This document shows, one piece after another, positions 17,395-25,860 of a stretch of DNA of 64,000 nucleotides. Location: contig JAVJUV010000113.1 in assembly GCA_040220415.1 (NCBI GenBank), positions 59,022-123,021 on the forward strand, written 5' to 3'. Under the pieces are notes generated by a model. The model searched no databases, had not been told where the DNA came from, and saw only the letters and a program-made list of their open reading frames with translations. Source of the stretch: JAVJUV01 sp040220415 (lineage in GTDB: Bacteria; Pseudomonadota; Alphaproteobacteria; Rhodobacterales; Rhodobacteraceae). The stretch's first letter is position 1; each line of letters begins with the position of its first letter. Both the position numbers and the translations under genes were made by a program.

Positions 17395-17960
17395 GGTCTT
17401 CGACTACCACTACCTTTGGAAATGGCAGGCGGATCGCGGCGAAACCGAAGGACGGAAGAAACGGCCAAGCTGCGTGGTGATCGTCGTCACGAACGCGGCC
17501 GGGCAACATGTCATGTTCATTGCGCCCATTACCAGTAAATCCCCGGATGAGGGGCGTGTGGCGCTGGAGATACCTGAGACCGAAGCGCGCCGCGCCAGGC
17601 TCGACGGCGATGTGCCGCTCTGGGTCGTTCTGGACGAGTTGAACGCCGATGTTCTCGAGACCTCCTACACAATCGAAGAACGCTCGCCGCGCGGATCATT
17701 CAGCCCGGCTTTCACCGACGCGATTCTGCGCGAGGTGCAGCGCCTTCGCGCCGCCGGCGGACTGAAGTTGTCGAGCCGGACCTGATCGCCGAACACCGGC
17801 AAAACGGACGCTTCGGTCTCGCCGCGTTCGCGGGAGACCGCGGTCCAATCCCTCTCTGACCTGCCCACATTCCGAACTTCCAGCTGCCTCCAACTCCTGA
17901 AAGAGGAAAGGGGGCTTTCTGTCCTGTCAGACCCGTAACCTGACTGGAAGGACAGACGCC

Positions 17961-20900
17961 ATGGCCAATCGAAGCCTGAAGAACGGACCCGATATCCCAT
18001 CACCAGCCCGCCTCCGGGAGGCCCTGACCCGCATCGGCAGGGAGATCGAGGACCAGCCTCTCAGGAGCTCCTCGTTGGCCCGCATCATGCGCGAGACGTA
18101 TCATGGCAGCGATGCCGCCGGCGCATGGGACTGGCGCATGGCCTATGACATGATGCAGGCCGCTGCGGTCATGCAGGTCGTGAAGGGCACCGGCCAAGAC
18201 ACATTCGCCATCGCCAGGCTTCTCGCCTCGCGGCTCCTGACGGAGACGCGGCGCTCCGAGCAGCAAATCCGCCTGCAGCAATTCTCGACCCCACTGACCT
18301 ATGCGGCGCTGGTAGCGCACGTCGCCGCCATCCGCCCCGGCGAAATCGTACTGGAGCCTTCCGCAGGCACCGGCGCGCTGGCCGCATTCGCCGCGCGCTC
18401 GGGCGGCAAACCGCTGCACAACGAAATCGATCCTTTCCGCCGGGCGCTTCTCGAGGCGGTGTTCCGCACGGAAGCTACCGGCTTCGACGCCGAGCATATC
18501 GACGATCTGTTGACCGTGCCCGAGCTTCCGGGCGTCATCGTGATGAACCCGCCCTTCGCCTCCTCGGTCGACCGGTCGCGCGACAGGCACATCGCGGCCA
18601 AGCACCTTATCTCGGCTGCGAAGCGCCTGGCGCCCGGCGGTCGTCTCGTCGCGATCATGCCAATGGGCTTTACGCCGGAGCGAGACGCGGCGCACTGGGC
18701 GCGGGCCTCAGCCGTCGCGAAACCGCGTTTCGCACTCTCGATCCCGGGCCATGTCTATGCCAGGCTCGGCACCACGGTCGAAACCCAACTCATGGTCTTC
18801 GACAAGGTGCAGGAAGAGCTCGAGATCCTCCGCGTGGCCGTCGATGATCTGGATGCGGCTCGGGAAATCGTCGATGCCATCGCCGCGACCCGACCTGCCG
18901 TTCCGGTCCAGACCAGAGTGCCGGCCCGGCCAGCCCCGCGGCAGGGCGGCTCTTCTGCCGCGCACAATCGCCCGGCCGCCGCAACCTCCTCCACCAAGCC
19001 GACAACAAATGCCGCCATCCCTCTGGCCTTCACCTCCCTCGACATCCCGCGCGACAACACGCCCGTCTCCGACATCTATGCCCGCTATCGTCCGCAGCGG
19101 ATCGAGATCGCAGGAGCGCAGGAACATCCCACCCCGCTGGTCGAGAGCATCGCCATGGCCTCGGTCGCGCCGCCTATGCCGTCGAGCGAGGCCGCCGAGG
19201 GGCTGCGTCTGCCCGGCCGCCTGATCGAGGAGGGCCATCTTTCCGAGGCGCAGCTCGAAACCATCCTTATGGCGAACGATGCCCACGCGCGCGACCTGCC
19301 GGGCCGGTTCACGATCGACGACGATCAAACGAAGCTCACACGGGCCGATGACGAACCCGACGCACGCGCCTATCGTCTGGGCTATTTCCTCGGCGACGGA
19401 ACCGGCTGCGGCAAGGGCCGGGAATGCGCCGGTCTGATCCTTGCCGGATGGCTCGCGGGCCGGCGCAAGGCGGTCTGGGTCTCCAGATCCGCGACACTCA
19501 TCGAGGACGCGATCCGCGACTGGACCGATCTCGGCGGCTCGCCCGCCGACATTCAGCCGCTCTCGAAATGGAAGCCCGACCAGCCGATCCCCATGGGCGA
19601 CGGCATCCTTTTCGTGACCTACGCGACGCTGCGTTCCGCGGGCAAATGTGGCACGACCCGCCTCAGCCAGGTCCTCGACTGGATGGGCGAGGGGTTCGAC
19701 GGCGTGTTGGCCTTCGACGAGGCTCATGCCATGCAGAACGCCGCCGGCTCGGTAGAGGGCAGGGGGGTCAAACCCTCCCAGCAGGGTCTCGCCGGGCTGA
19801 GGCTGCAACTCGCCGCCCCCAGGGCCCGAGTTTTCTATGTCTCGGCAACCGGCGCCACCAGCGTTCACAATCTCGCTTATGCCTCCCGCCTCGGTCTCTG
19901 GGGGCAGGGGCCCGAGTATCCCTTCCCGAGCCGCGAAAGCTTTGTCTCGGCGATGGAGGCCGGCGAGGTGGCAGCGATGGAGGTGGTCGCGCGCGATCTG
20001 AAGACGCTTGGGCATTACACGGCGCGGGCACTCAGCTTCGACGGCGTGGAATACGACGTGCTCGAACATGCGCTGACACCGGCCCAGATCGAGATCTACG
20101 ACGCCTATGCCGGCGCCTTCCGCACGATCCATCACAACCTCGAGGCGGCGCTGACCGCGACGGGGGTCAATGATGCCTCCGGTAAGACGAATGCCTCCGC
20201 CGCCAAGGCCTCAGCCAAGTCACGTTTCGAGAGCACCAAGCAGCGCTTCTTCAACCATCTCTTGATGGGCATGAAGGCCCCGACCATCATCCGCGCCATC
20301 GAGCAGGACGTGAACGAAGGCTATGCCTGCGTCATCCAGATGGTTTCGACAGGAGAGAGCCTGCTGAAGCGCCGGCTCGAGGCGATGGACCCGGAGGACG
20401 AGCTGGTCGAGGGTGCCTTGACACCTCGCGACTATGTTCTCAGTTATCTTGAGCAGGCCTTCCCGATCCATGCCCAAAAACTCGTGGAGATCGACGGGAA
20501 CGTCGTCGCCGAACCGCTGCGGGATGCGAATGGCGCCCTGGTTGTCTCGCGCGAGGCCGAGGCCCTGCGCGACGCCGCAATGATGGACCTGATGGCGCTG
20601 GCTCCGATCCCCTCGGCGCTCGATCAGATACTCTGGGCTTTTGAAGATAAGGCCGTGGCCGAGGTGACGGGACGCTCCATCCGGCCGCTGAAATCGCAAG
20701 ATGGCGCGCTCTTCATCGAGAAGCGCAGCGCGAGCAGCAATTCCTCGGAAACCCGGGCCTTCATGGACGGAGAGAAGGACATCCTGATCTTCTCCGATGC
20801 GGGCGGCACGGGCCGGTCCTATCACGCCGCCCAGACGGCGAAGAACCAGAAGCGGCGGCGGCATTACCTGCTGGAGCCCGGCTGGCGCGCCGATGCCGCG

Positions 20901-22217
20901 ATCCAGGGGTTGGGCCGGACGCACCGCTCCGCCCAGGTCAGCGCGCCGTTCTTTCGCGTCTGTACCTCGGATGTACATGGCGAGAAGCGCTTCACCTCCA
21001 CGATCGCCCGGCGGCTGGATCAGCTGGGGGCCCTGACCAAGGGCCAGCGCGAGACCGGCTCGCAGGGGATGTTCCGCGCCGACGACAATCTCGAAAGCCC
21101 GATCGCCCGGGCGGCACTCCGCGGCTACTACGCCGATCTGGCCGCCGGGCGGGCCGGGGCGATGAGCTACGAGCGGTTCACGGACTGGACCGCGCTGCGG
21201 CTGATCGATCAGGACGGCGTGCTCCTGGAAGAGCTTCCCCCGATCCAGCGCTTCCTCAACCGGGTGCTGGCTCTGCCGATCCACATGCAGAACGCGCTCT
21301 TTGCGGAGTTCATGAGACGCATTGCCGACCAGACCGAACGCGCCCGCGCCGCCGACACGCTCGATGTCGGCGTGGAGACGCTGCGCGGCGAGAGGATCGA
21401 GCAGGTCTCGACCGAAGATCTCTGGACCTGCCCGAAATCCGGTGAGGTTACGCGGATCATCGGGCTTGAGGTCACCGACCCCGTGAAGGTTCTTTCGGCC
21501 GAGGACGCGCTGGACCGGAACCCCGACAAACAGCCGATGATCAATCGCGCCTCCGGTCGCGCAGCGCTGATTTCGTCCCGTCCAATGCAGATGTATGACG
21601 AGGAAATCGTCACGCTGATGCGCAAGGTCACGCGGCCGAACGGGTCCAGCTATCTCGAGGAAGGGAAGTTCCAGGCCTCCGCATGGGAGGAGATCGAGTC
21701 GCCCGAGTTCCGGCGTCTCTGGGACGAAGAGGCCGACAGCCTGCCCAAGGTGACAACGACGAAGCTCTATCTTCTGACCGGGCTGTTGTTGCCGATCTGG
21801 AAGGACATTCCCTCGGGCAACGAGCGCATCTACCGCGTCACGCCGGAAGGGCAGGGGAGCATGATCGGCCGGACCGTCAGCGAGGACGGTGCCGCGGCGC
21901 TCAGAGCCCGGTTCATGGTCGGCACCCCGAAAACCCCGGAAGAGATGCTGACGGCCGCGCTCGGTTCCACCGCGCCGGTCGATCTGGGTCGCGGCCTCAC
22001 GCTCACGCGCCGCCGGGTTGCGGGTTCGGCACGTCTCGAGATCGACGGGGCGGACCGGGGCATGATCGACGGGCTGAAGGCAATGGGGTGCTTCACCGAG
22101 ATCATCACCTTCCAACTCAGGGTCTTCGTGCCGCACGGGGAGGGCGTCGATACCGCCGCGATCCTGGCCCGGATCGTGGGGGACGGATCATCGTCCCGGA
22201 CTGACCAGGCCGCCTAG
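17961..22217 (+). CDS. DarB-like methyltransferase-helicase (strawberry-notch family)
   Basis: 1418 aa. Residues ~125-260 are a class I SAM-dependent methyltransferase: motif I LEPSAGTGALAAF (~133) and motif IV MNPPF (196-200). From ~460 a superfamily 2 helicase follows: Walker A GDGTGCGKGRE (~478), DEAH (LAFDEAHAMQN, ~587), FYVSATGATS (motif III) and QGLGRTHRSAQ (motif VI, ~980), with the strawberry-notch C-terminal IFSDAGGTGRSYHA block. The fusion resembles phage P1 DarB, which shields DNA in cis from type I restriction. On a mobile element with ArdC, an anti-restriction role is the best inference; a bona fide modification enzyme is the alternative. The leader has TCTGTCC (17918-17924) complementary to GGACAGA (17950-17956) at the ribosome site. 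Confidence 0.85.
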   Translation: MANRSLKNGPDIPSPARLREALTRIGREIEDQPLRSSSLARIMRETYHGSDAAGAWDWRMAYDMMQAAAVMQVVKGTGQDTFAIARLLASRLLTETRRSEQQIRLQQFSTPLTYAALVAHVAAIRPGEIVLEPSAGTGALAAFAARSGGKPLHNEIDPFRRALLEAVFRTEATGFDAEHIDDLLTVPELPGVIVMNPPFASSVDRSRDRHIAAKHLISAAKRLAPGGRLVAIMPMGFTPERDAAHWARASAVAKPRFALSIPGHVYARLGTTVETQLMVFDKVQEELEILRVAVDDLDAAREIVDAIAATRPAVPVQTRVPARPAPRQGGSSAAHNRPAAATSSTKPTTNAAIPLAFTSLDIPRDNTPVSDIYARYRPQRIEIAGAQEHPTPLVESIAMASVAPPMPSSEAAEGLRLPGRLIEEGHLSEAQLETILMANDAHARDLPGRFTIDDDQTKLTRADDEPDARAYRLGYFLGDGTGCGKGRECAGLILAGWLAGRRKAVWVSRSATLIEDAIRDWTDLGGSPADIQPLSKWKPDQPIPMGDGILFVTYATLRSAGKCGTTRLSQVLDWMGEGFDGVLAFDEAHAMQNAAGSVEGRGVKPSQQGLAGLRLQLAAPRARVFYVSATGATSVHNLAYASRLGLWGQGPEYPFPSRESFVSAMEAGEVAAMEVVARDLKTLGHYTARALSFDGVEYDVLEHALTPAQIEIYDAYAGAFRTIHHNLEAALTATGVNDASGKTNASAAKASAKSRFESTKQRFFNHLLMGMKAPTIIRAIEQDVNEGYACVIQMVSTGESLLKRRLEAMDPEDELVEGALTPRDYVLSYLEQAFPIHAQKLVEIDGNVVAEPLRDANGALVVSREAEALRDAAMMDLMALAPIPSALDQILWAFEDKAVAEVTGRSIRPLKSQDGALFIEKRSASSNSSETRAFMDGEKDILIFSDAGGTGRSYHAAQTAKNQKRRRHYLLEPGWRADAAIQGLGRTHRSAQVSAPFFRVCTSDVHGEKRFTSTIARRLDQLGALTKGQRETGSQGMFRADDNLESPIARAALRGYYADLAAGRAGAMSYERFTDWTALRLIDQDGVLLEELPPIQRFLNRVLALPIHMQNALFAEFMRRIADQTERARAADTLDVGVETLRGERIEQVSTEDLWTCPKSGEVTRIIGLEVTDPVKVLSAEDALDRNPDKQPMINRASGRAALISSRPMQMYDEEIVTLMRKVTRPNGSSYLEEGKFQASAWEEIESPEFRRLWDEEADSLPKVTTTKLYLLTGLLLPIWKDIPSGNERIYRVTPEGQGSMIGRTVSEDGAAALRARFMVGTPKTPEEMLTAALGSTAPVDLGRGLTLTRRRVAGSARLEIDGADRGMIDGLKAMGCFTEIITFQLRVFVPHGEGVDTAAILARIVGDGSSSRTDQAA

Positions 22218-22432
22218 GGCGTTTCGAGTTTTTATTGAACCAATAAGTATCAGAATTCGAATGAGAAAGGTTCGAATTCTGATGCAATGCAAACTCGAAA
22301 CACCCGAAAGAAAAAGTGAGCCTTGGGTCGGGGGAACGCGGAAGGGGTGGTTGCCCGCCCTGTGTTCCGGCGCCGTGGCGGGTCACCGCCCCCTCGGCGC
22401 CTCCCCCAAACTCAGACAAGAGGACGAAGCCC

Positions 22433-22819
22433 ATGACCAATCCAGAGATCAACTTCGCCGAGACCATGACGAAATGGCAGGCCGAGCGCGACGCCGCGAA
22501 CAAGGCTGCCCGGAGCGAGCTGCTCCCGCAATTGCGCTCCCTCGGCATCGCCGAGGTGACCGCCGAATATGAAGGCTATGGCGATTCCAGCAATATCGAG
22601 GACGTGACGGTACAGCCCGCGGGCATCGAGCTGCCCGACGATCTCTCCACGAAACTCGGCGACTTCGCATGGGGCCTCGCCTATCACCACCATCCTGGGT
22701 TCGAGAACAACGAGGGCGGCTACGGCACGCTGACCTGGGACATCGCAGCCGACAGCATCACGCTGGATCACGCCGACCGCTACGTAGAGTGCTCCCACAG
22801 TTATGACGAGGGGCTGTGA
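22433..22819 (+). CDS. Conserved hypothetical protein (possibly DUF6878)
   Basis: 128 aa; ATG at 22433 with AAGAGGA upstream; longer frames include an unlikely Pro-rich leader. Contains QLRSLGIAEVTAEYEGYGDS, a conserved block of a plasmid-borne DUF (DUF6878, moderate certainty), and YHHHPGFENNEGGYGTLTWD near the end with three consecutive His and acidic residues that could bind metal. No membrane segment. The next gene starts two bases after its stop. Confidence 0.65.
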   Translation: MTNPEINFAETMTKWQAERDAANKAARSELLPQLRSLGIAEVTAEYEGYGDSSNIEDVTVQPAGIELPDDLSTKLGDFAWGLAYHHHPGFENNEGGYGTLTWDIAADSITLDHADRYVECSHSYDEGL

Positions 22820-22820
22820 G

Positions 22821-23270
22821 ATGGCTCACCCTCTTCATCATGCCGAAAGCTCCGCGCGGAAATTCGGCGGCAAGCCATCCGACTACCAGGCGATCCACGA
22901 CTGGTTTGATGCCTCGAAGGCGCATCTGGCCATCTTCACCCACCGGGCGCTGCGCCATCACACGCAAGGCATCTTCGAAGCCGAACGGGTCTTCGGGCTC
23001 TCCCTCACCAACGGGGCGGGACGCGAGATCCCCGTTCGCTGGATCGGCGAGCAGCATGTCCGCGAGGACTGCCAGGGCCGCATTCCGAGCATGGCCGACT
23101 GGCTTGGGCGGATTCAGCCCGAGCCCTGGATGGCCAACGGGCATATTGACCGACAGGCGCGTGAGCCGGTCGGCGATCCCCGCACGGAATGGCTGGCCGC
23201 GGTGGCAGCCGGCAAGACGATCCTCGGCCTCAGGGACTGGATGTCTGTGCAAACATGGAGAGTCAAATGA
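22821..23270 (+). CDS. Conserved hypothetical protein (possibly DUF6915)
   Basis: 149 aa; GTGAG immediately precedes ATG at 22821. The start MAHPLHHAESSARKFGGKPS, then DYQAIHDWFDASKAH and FTHRALRHHTQGIFEAERVF, is a His-rich helical block I associate with DUF6915, seen on mobile elements beside DUF6878-type genes. The spaced His residues suggest a metal site or nuclease-like chemistry, but nothing is proven. Its stop overlaps the start of the next gene (ATGA), showing tight coupling. Confidence 0.65.
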   Translation: MAHPLHHAESSARKFGGKPSDYQAIHDWFDASKAHLAIFTHRALRHHTQGIFEAERVFGLSLTNGAGREIPVRWIGEQHVREDCQGRIPSMADWLGRIQPEPWMANGHIDRQAREPVGDPRTEWLAAVAAGKTILGLRDWMSVQTWRVK

Positions 23271-23545
23271 ACATTGCGGAGATCAAGGCCGCCGTGGATG
23301 CCGGCAAATCCGTCCACTGGGCGAACGAGGGTTACCGGGTGCATCGGGACGGCCTCGGCCAGTACCTCATCACCTTTGTGCCGAATGGTAGCACCATCGG
23401 TCTCACCGATCGGAGCGGCCAGCAGTTGAACGGGGCCGAGGCCGACTTCTTCATATCGGCACCGAACCATGATGCCGCAATTGAGCAGGGGCGGGAGGTG
23501 CGGGGGGCGACGTCGCACAATTGTTCCGGCGCAGGGTCAGGCTGA
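23267..23545 (+). CDS. Small hypothetical protein
   Basis: 92 aa. ATG overlaps the upstream stop codon (ATGA). The N-terminal ~70 residues look like a compact alpha/beta fold (MNIAEIKAAVDAGKSVHWAN, GYRVHRDGLGQYLITFVPNG, SAPNHDAAIEQGREVRG). No family recognised. Third member of a coupled trio 22433-23545. Confidence 0.55.
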   Translation: MNIAEIKAAVDAGKSVHWANEGYRVHRDGLGQYLITFVPNGSTIGLTDRSGQQLNGAEADFFISAPNHDAAIEQGREVRGATSHNCSGAGSG

Positions 23546-23665
23546 CAGGCAGGAGAGAAAGGAAAGAGGGCTTTTTGGTTTTGCGATCCCATGAGGGGTC
23601 GACAAAGCAATCCCGGATGTCCTGGCCAGAGGTCAGGCTCCACCAACCCAGGAAGGATAAGACCC

Positions 23666-24394
23666 ATGTTCGCAGGAACCCTGACCAAAAACGCCGAAAC
23701 CGCAGCCGCCGCCTATTCCGGCATGATCCACTCCGCCCGGTTCGACATCGCGATAGGGCTCGAGACCCGGACGAAGATGTCTGAGCGGAGCCCGGACTTT
23801 GACGTGACCGCGGTGAACAAATCCGGGCGCAAGGTGCGCATCGGCACGGCCTGGAACGAGACAGGCAATACCACCGGCAATCCTTACATCTCGATGCAGA
23901 TCGATGTCGGCCTTGGGCCATTCCGTGTCAACGCCGTGCAGACGAAAGAAGCGCGCGAGGCGATGACCGGCGAATTCGAGATTATCCCGCAGGTCTCGAA
24001 CGGCGCCATGAAGTCCGGCTCGATCTCCGGCGAGCTGACCGCGCTGGATGCCGACAACGCCTTCGCCGGTTACATCGCCAACATGATGTTCGACCTGGAC
24101 TTCATGCTCATCGAGAACGCGTTCAAGACGGAAGAAACCCATCCCGATTACCGGATCGAGGTCAGCTCGCCGCGCGGCCACCCGATCCGCGTGGGCTCGG
24201 CCTGGATGGCGAAGAGCAACCGGACCGGCAACGACTACGTCTCGCTCCTCATCAACACGCCCGATGGGGACCTGCGCGTCAACGCCGTGCAGAACGAGGA
24301 GCAGCGGGGGGGCCAAACCTTCTCGATCATTCCATTCGTTGAAAGCGCGGATCAGCAGCAAGACACGAATGCGGGTCTGGCGCTCGTCGCCTGA
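23666..24394 (+). CDS. Protein with two tandem DUF736-like domains
   Basis: 242 aa. ATG at 23666 with GGAAGGATAAG upstream. The middle and the end repeat the same pattern: PDFDVTAVNKSGRKVRIGTA / GNPYISMQIDVGLGPFRVNA and PDYRIEVSSPRGHPIRVGSA / GNDYVSLLINTPDGDLRVNA. This is the DUF736 layout (a small beta domain of ~100 aa found next to conjugation genes), here duplicated and separated by ~60 helical residues. The usual protein has one copy. DUF736 may bind nucleic acid; not shown. Ends the island before a strong terminator. Confidence 0.75.
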   Translation: MFAGTLTKNAETAAAAYSGMIHSARFDIAIGLETRTKMSERSPDFDVTAVNKSGRKVRIGTAWNETGNTTGNPYISMQIDVGLGPFRVNAVQTKEAREAMTGEFEIIPQVSNGAMKSGSISGELTALDADNAFAGYIANMMFDLDFMLIENAFKTEETHPDYRIEVSSPRGHPIRVGSAWMAKSNRTGNDYVSLLINTPDGDLRVNAVQNEEQRGGQTFSIIPFVESADQQQDTNAGLALVA

Positions 24395-24510
24395 TCAGGG
24401 CGTTTCGCCCAAGGGGCGCATGCCAAGTGCCTCCGGGCAATTCATTTGGTCGCGCGCTGATGGGGTATTCCAATCGAGCAGCACACGGAGCTTGTGATGC
24501 AGGCCAATGA

Positions 24511-24545
24511 GGGGAGCCGCGACAACGCGGCTCCCCTTTTCTGTG
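24511..24545 (+). terminator. Rho-independent terminator
   Basis: GGGGAGCCGCG, loop ACAA, CGCGGCTCCCC, then TTTTCTGT: an 11-bp perfect stem with a T tract. It lies ~115 bases after the DUF736 gene and before the convergent merR stop. The rest of 24395-24652 shows no gene. Confidence 0.85.
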
Positions 24546-24652
24546 TCGGTTCAGTCGAAAGATCCCTCCGATGCAGGCCAGGTGGACAAAATGCGCGCTC
24601 GATGCCGCCTGCCAATGGTGCTATCCGCGCTCACCGCATCCAATAGCCAGTC

Positions 24653-25069
24653 TCACGCGTTGAATAGCGTCTCGATGATCGGACAGTCGGGAACATCACC
24701 CTTTGCGCATTCGGCAGCCATGCTGGTCAAGGCGCGCTCCAGTTTCTTCAGGTGCCTGATCTTGTCTTTCACCGAACCTAGATGCTCCATCGTCATTGCA
24801 TGCACCTCGCCGCAGCTGACGCCATCCTGATCGACCATCTTCAGCATGGCGCGGATTTCGTCGATGCTGAAGCCGAGCTCGCGGCTGCGTTTGATGAAGG
24901 TGAGCCGCTTTAGATGCTCATGGGTGTATTGCCGGTTCCCACCGGCCGTTCGGTCGGGCTTAGGCATCAGTTCGATGCGCTCGTAGTAGCGGATCGTCTC
25001 GATGTTCACGCCGGTCCGGGCGGACATGGCACCGATCGGATAGCCTCGCGTGTTCGTGATCTTCGCCAT
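24653..25069 (-). CDS. merR: Mercury-responsive MerR regulator
   Basis: 138 aa. ATG at 25069 has AAGGAG with eight bases spacing; an upstream in-frame ATG at 25087 lacks one. N-terminal winged helix-turn-helix (IGAMSARTGVNIETIRYYERIEL). The three mercury-binding cysteines of MerR are present: SCGEV, then after 34 residues AAEC, then after 7 residues DC (spacing one shorter than Tn21 in the last gap). MerR represses, and with Hg(II) activates, by twisting a promoter with a long spacer. It is divergent from merT. Confidence 0.9.
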   Translation of the reverse strand: MAKITNTRGYPIGAMSARTGVNIETIRYYERIELMPKPDRTAGGNRQYTHEHLKRLTFIKRSRELGFSIDEIRAMLKMVDQDGVSCGEVHAMTMEHLGSVKDKIRHLKKLERALTSMAAECAKGDVPDCPIIETLFNA

Positions 25070-25081
25070 GTCGGATACTCC

Positions 25082-25112
25082 TTGCATCTGTAGCCGCTAC
25101 AGGCGGTACGCC
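25082..25112 (+). promoter_or_regulatory. MerR-type mer promoter with 19-bp spacer
   Basis: TTGCAT (25082-25087) and TACGCC (25107-25112) are separated by 19 bases, the overlong spacing typical of MerR promoters. Within the spacer CTGTAGCCGCTACAG (25088-25102) is a perfect palindrome with a single central base. It sits between merR and merT and should drive merT-merA and also set merR levels. Confidence 0.8.
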
Positions 25113-25145
25113 CTTTACTAGGATGGATCAAATGAGGACTCGAGC

Positions 25146-25532
25146 ATGACAACGGAGGTAGACGCAGCGCCCGAGCGGGAGCGCGATCTGGGCACGAAGG
25201 CTGCGGCCGCAGGCGGCATCCTGGGTGCGCTCGCGATGACGTCATGCTGTATTCTGCCGCTGGTCCTCTTCAGTCTCGGAGCCACCGGCGCGTGGATCGG
25301 CCAACTCGGTGCGCTCTACCAGTACAAATGGATATTCTTTGCCTTTGCGGGCGCCTCCCTCGCCTACGGCTTCTGGAAGGTCTACCGGCCGGCCGAGCAA
25401 GTCTGCGCAGACGGAACCTGTGAACGGACCGTGAACCAGCGGTTCATGAAGGGCGCGCTCTGGACAGCGACCGGCGTGGTCGCGCTCTCCTTGGCTTTCC
25501 CGTACATCGCCACATCGCTCCTCGGATATTGA
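25146..25532 (+). CDS. merT: Mercuric transport protein MerT
   Basis: 128 aa, three membrane helices. The Hg(II)-binding pair C34-C35 lies in helix 1 (MTSCCILPL) and a second pair C87/C92 (CADGTC) in the cytoplasmic loop between helices 2 and 3, as in MerT. It accepts Hg(II) from MerP and brings it in for MerA. First gene of the mer operon. Confidence 0.95.
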   Translation: MTTEVDAAPERERDLGTKAAAAGGILGALAMTSCCILPLVLFSLGATGAWIGQLGALYQYKWIFFAFAGASLAYGFWKVYRPAEQVCADGTCERTVNQRFMKGALWTATGVVALSLAFPYIATSLLGY

Positions 25533-25545
25533 GAAAGGAACTCTC

Positions 25546-25851
25546 ATGCGCAAAACACTCATCGTCATCGGCGCGGTGTTATTCGCCGCTGGTGCCGTTC
25601 ATGCAGAAGAACGGCAGGCCCGCATCGAGGTCAGCGGCCTCTGGTGCCCGTCGTGCTCCTACATCGTCGGCGAGGCGCTGCAGAAATCGGCGAGCGTCGA
25701 GATCGTCAGCTTCGAGGAGCACGAAAGCGGCGAGTCCGGCGTCTACACGATCACCTTCGATGACACGCTGACGGCGCTGGAAGAGATCGTCGCTCAGCCG
25801 GCGGCGTATGGATACAACGCCGTCCTGCTGGACAATCCGTCGAATTCCTGA
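25546..25851 (+). CDS. merP: Periplasmic mercury-binding protein MerP
   Basis: 101 aa: signal peptide to about residue 20 (AVHA), then an HMA-like fold. The metal motif is C34-P-S-C37 (GLWCPSCSY), in place of the more common GMTCxxC. AAAGGAA precedes the ATG, 13 bases after merT. It scavenges Hg(II) in the periplasm for MerT. Confidence 0.9.
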   Translation: MRKTLIVIGAVLFAAGAVHAEERQARIEVSGLWCPSCSYIVGEALQKSASVEIVSFEEHESGESGVYTITFDDTLTALEEIVAQPAAYGYNAVLLDNPSNS

Positions 25852-25860
25852 GGGCAACGC

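Larger units (their letters stand above)
16136..17785 (+). pseudogene. Toxin gene split by an ISAs1-family insertion
   Basis: Exons 16136-16174 and 17405-17785 join in frame once the IS and one copy of the 10-bp target duplication are removed. The restored protein is 139 aa: it begins MTADFPAAGQVFDYHYLWKW, continues through CVVIVVTNAAGQHVMFIAPI, and ends in a basic tail. Size, partner and the beta-rich core fit a type II toxin, possibly of the PemK/MazF kind; I cannot confirm the catalytic residues. In its present form the first piece codes only ~13 residues before running into the IS, so the toxin is inactive unless the element excises precisely. Confidence 0.75.
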
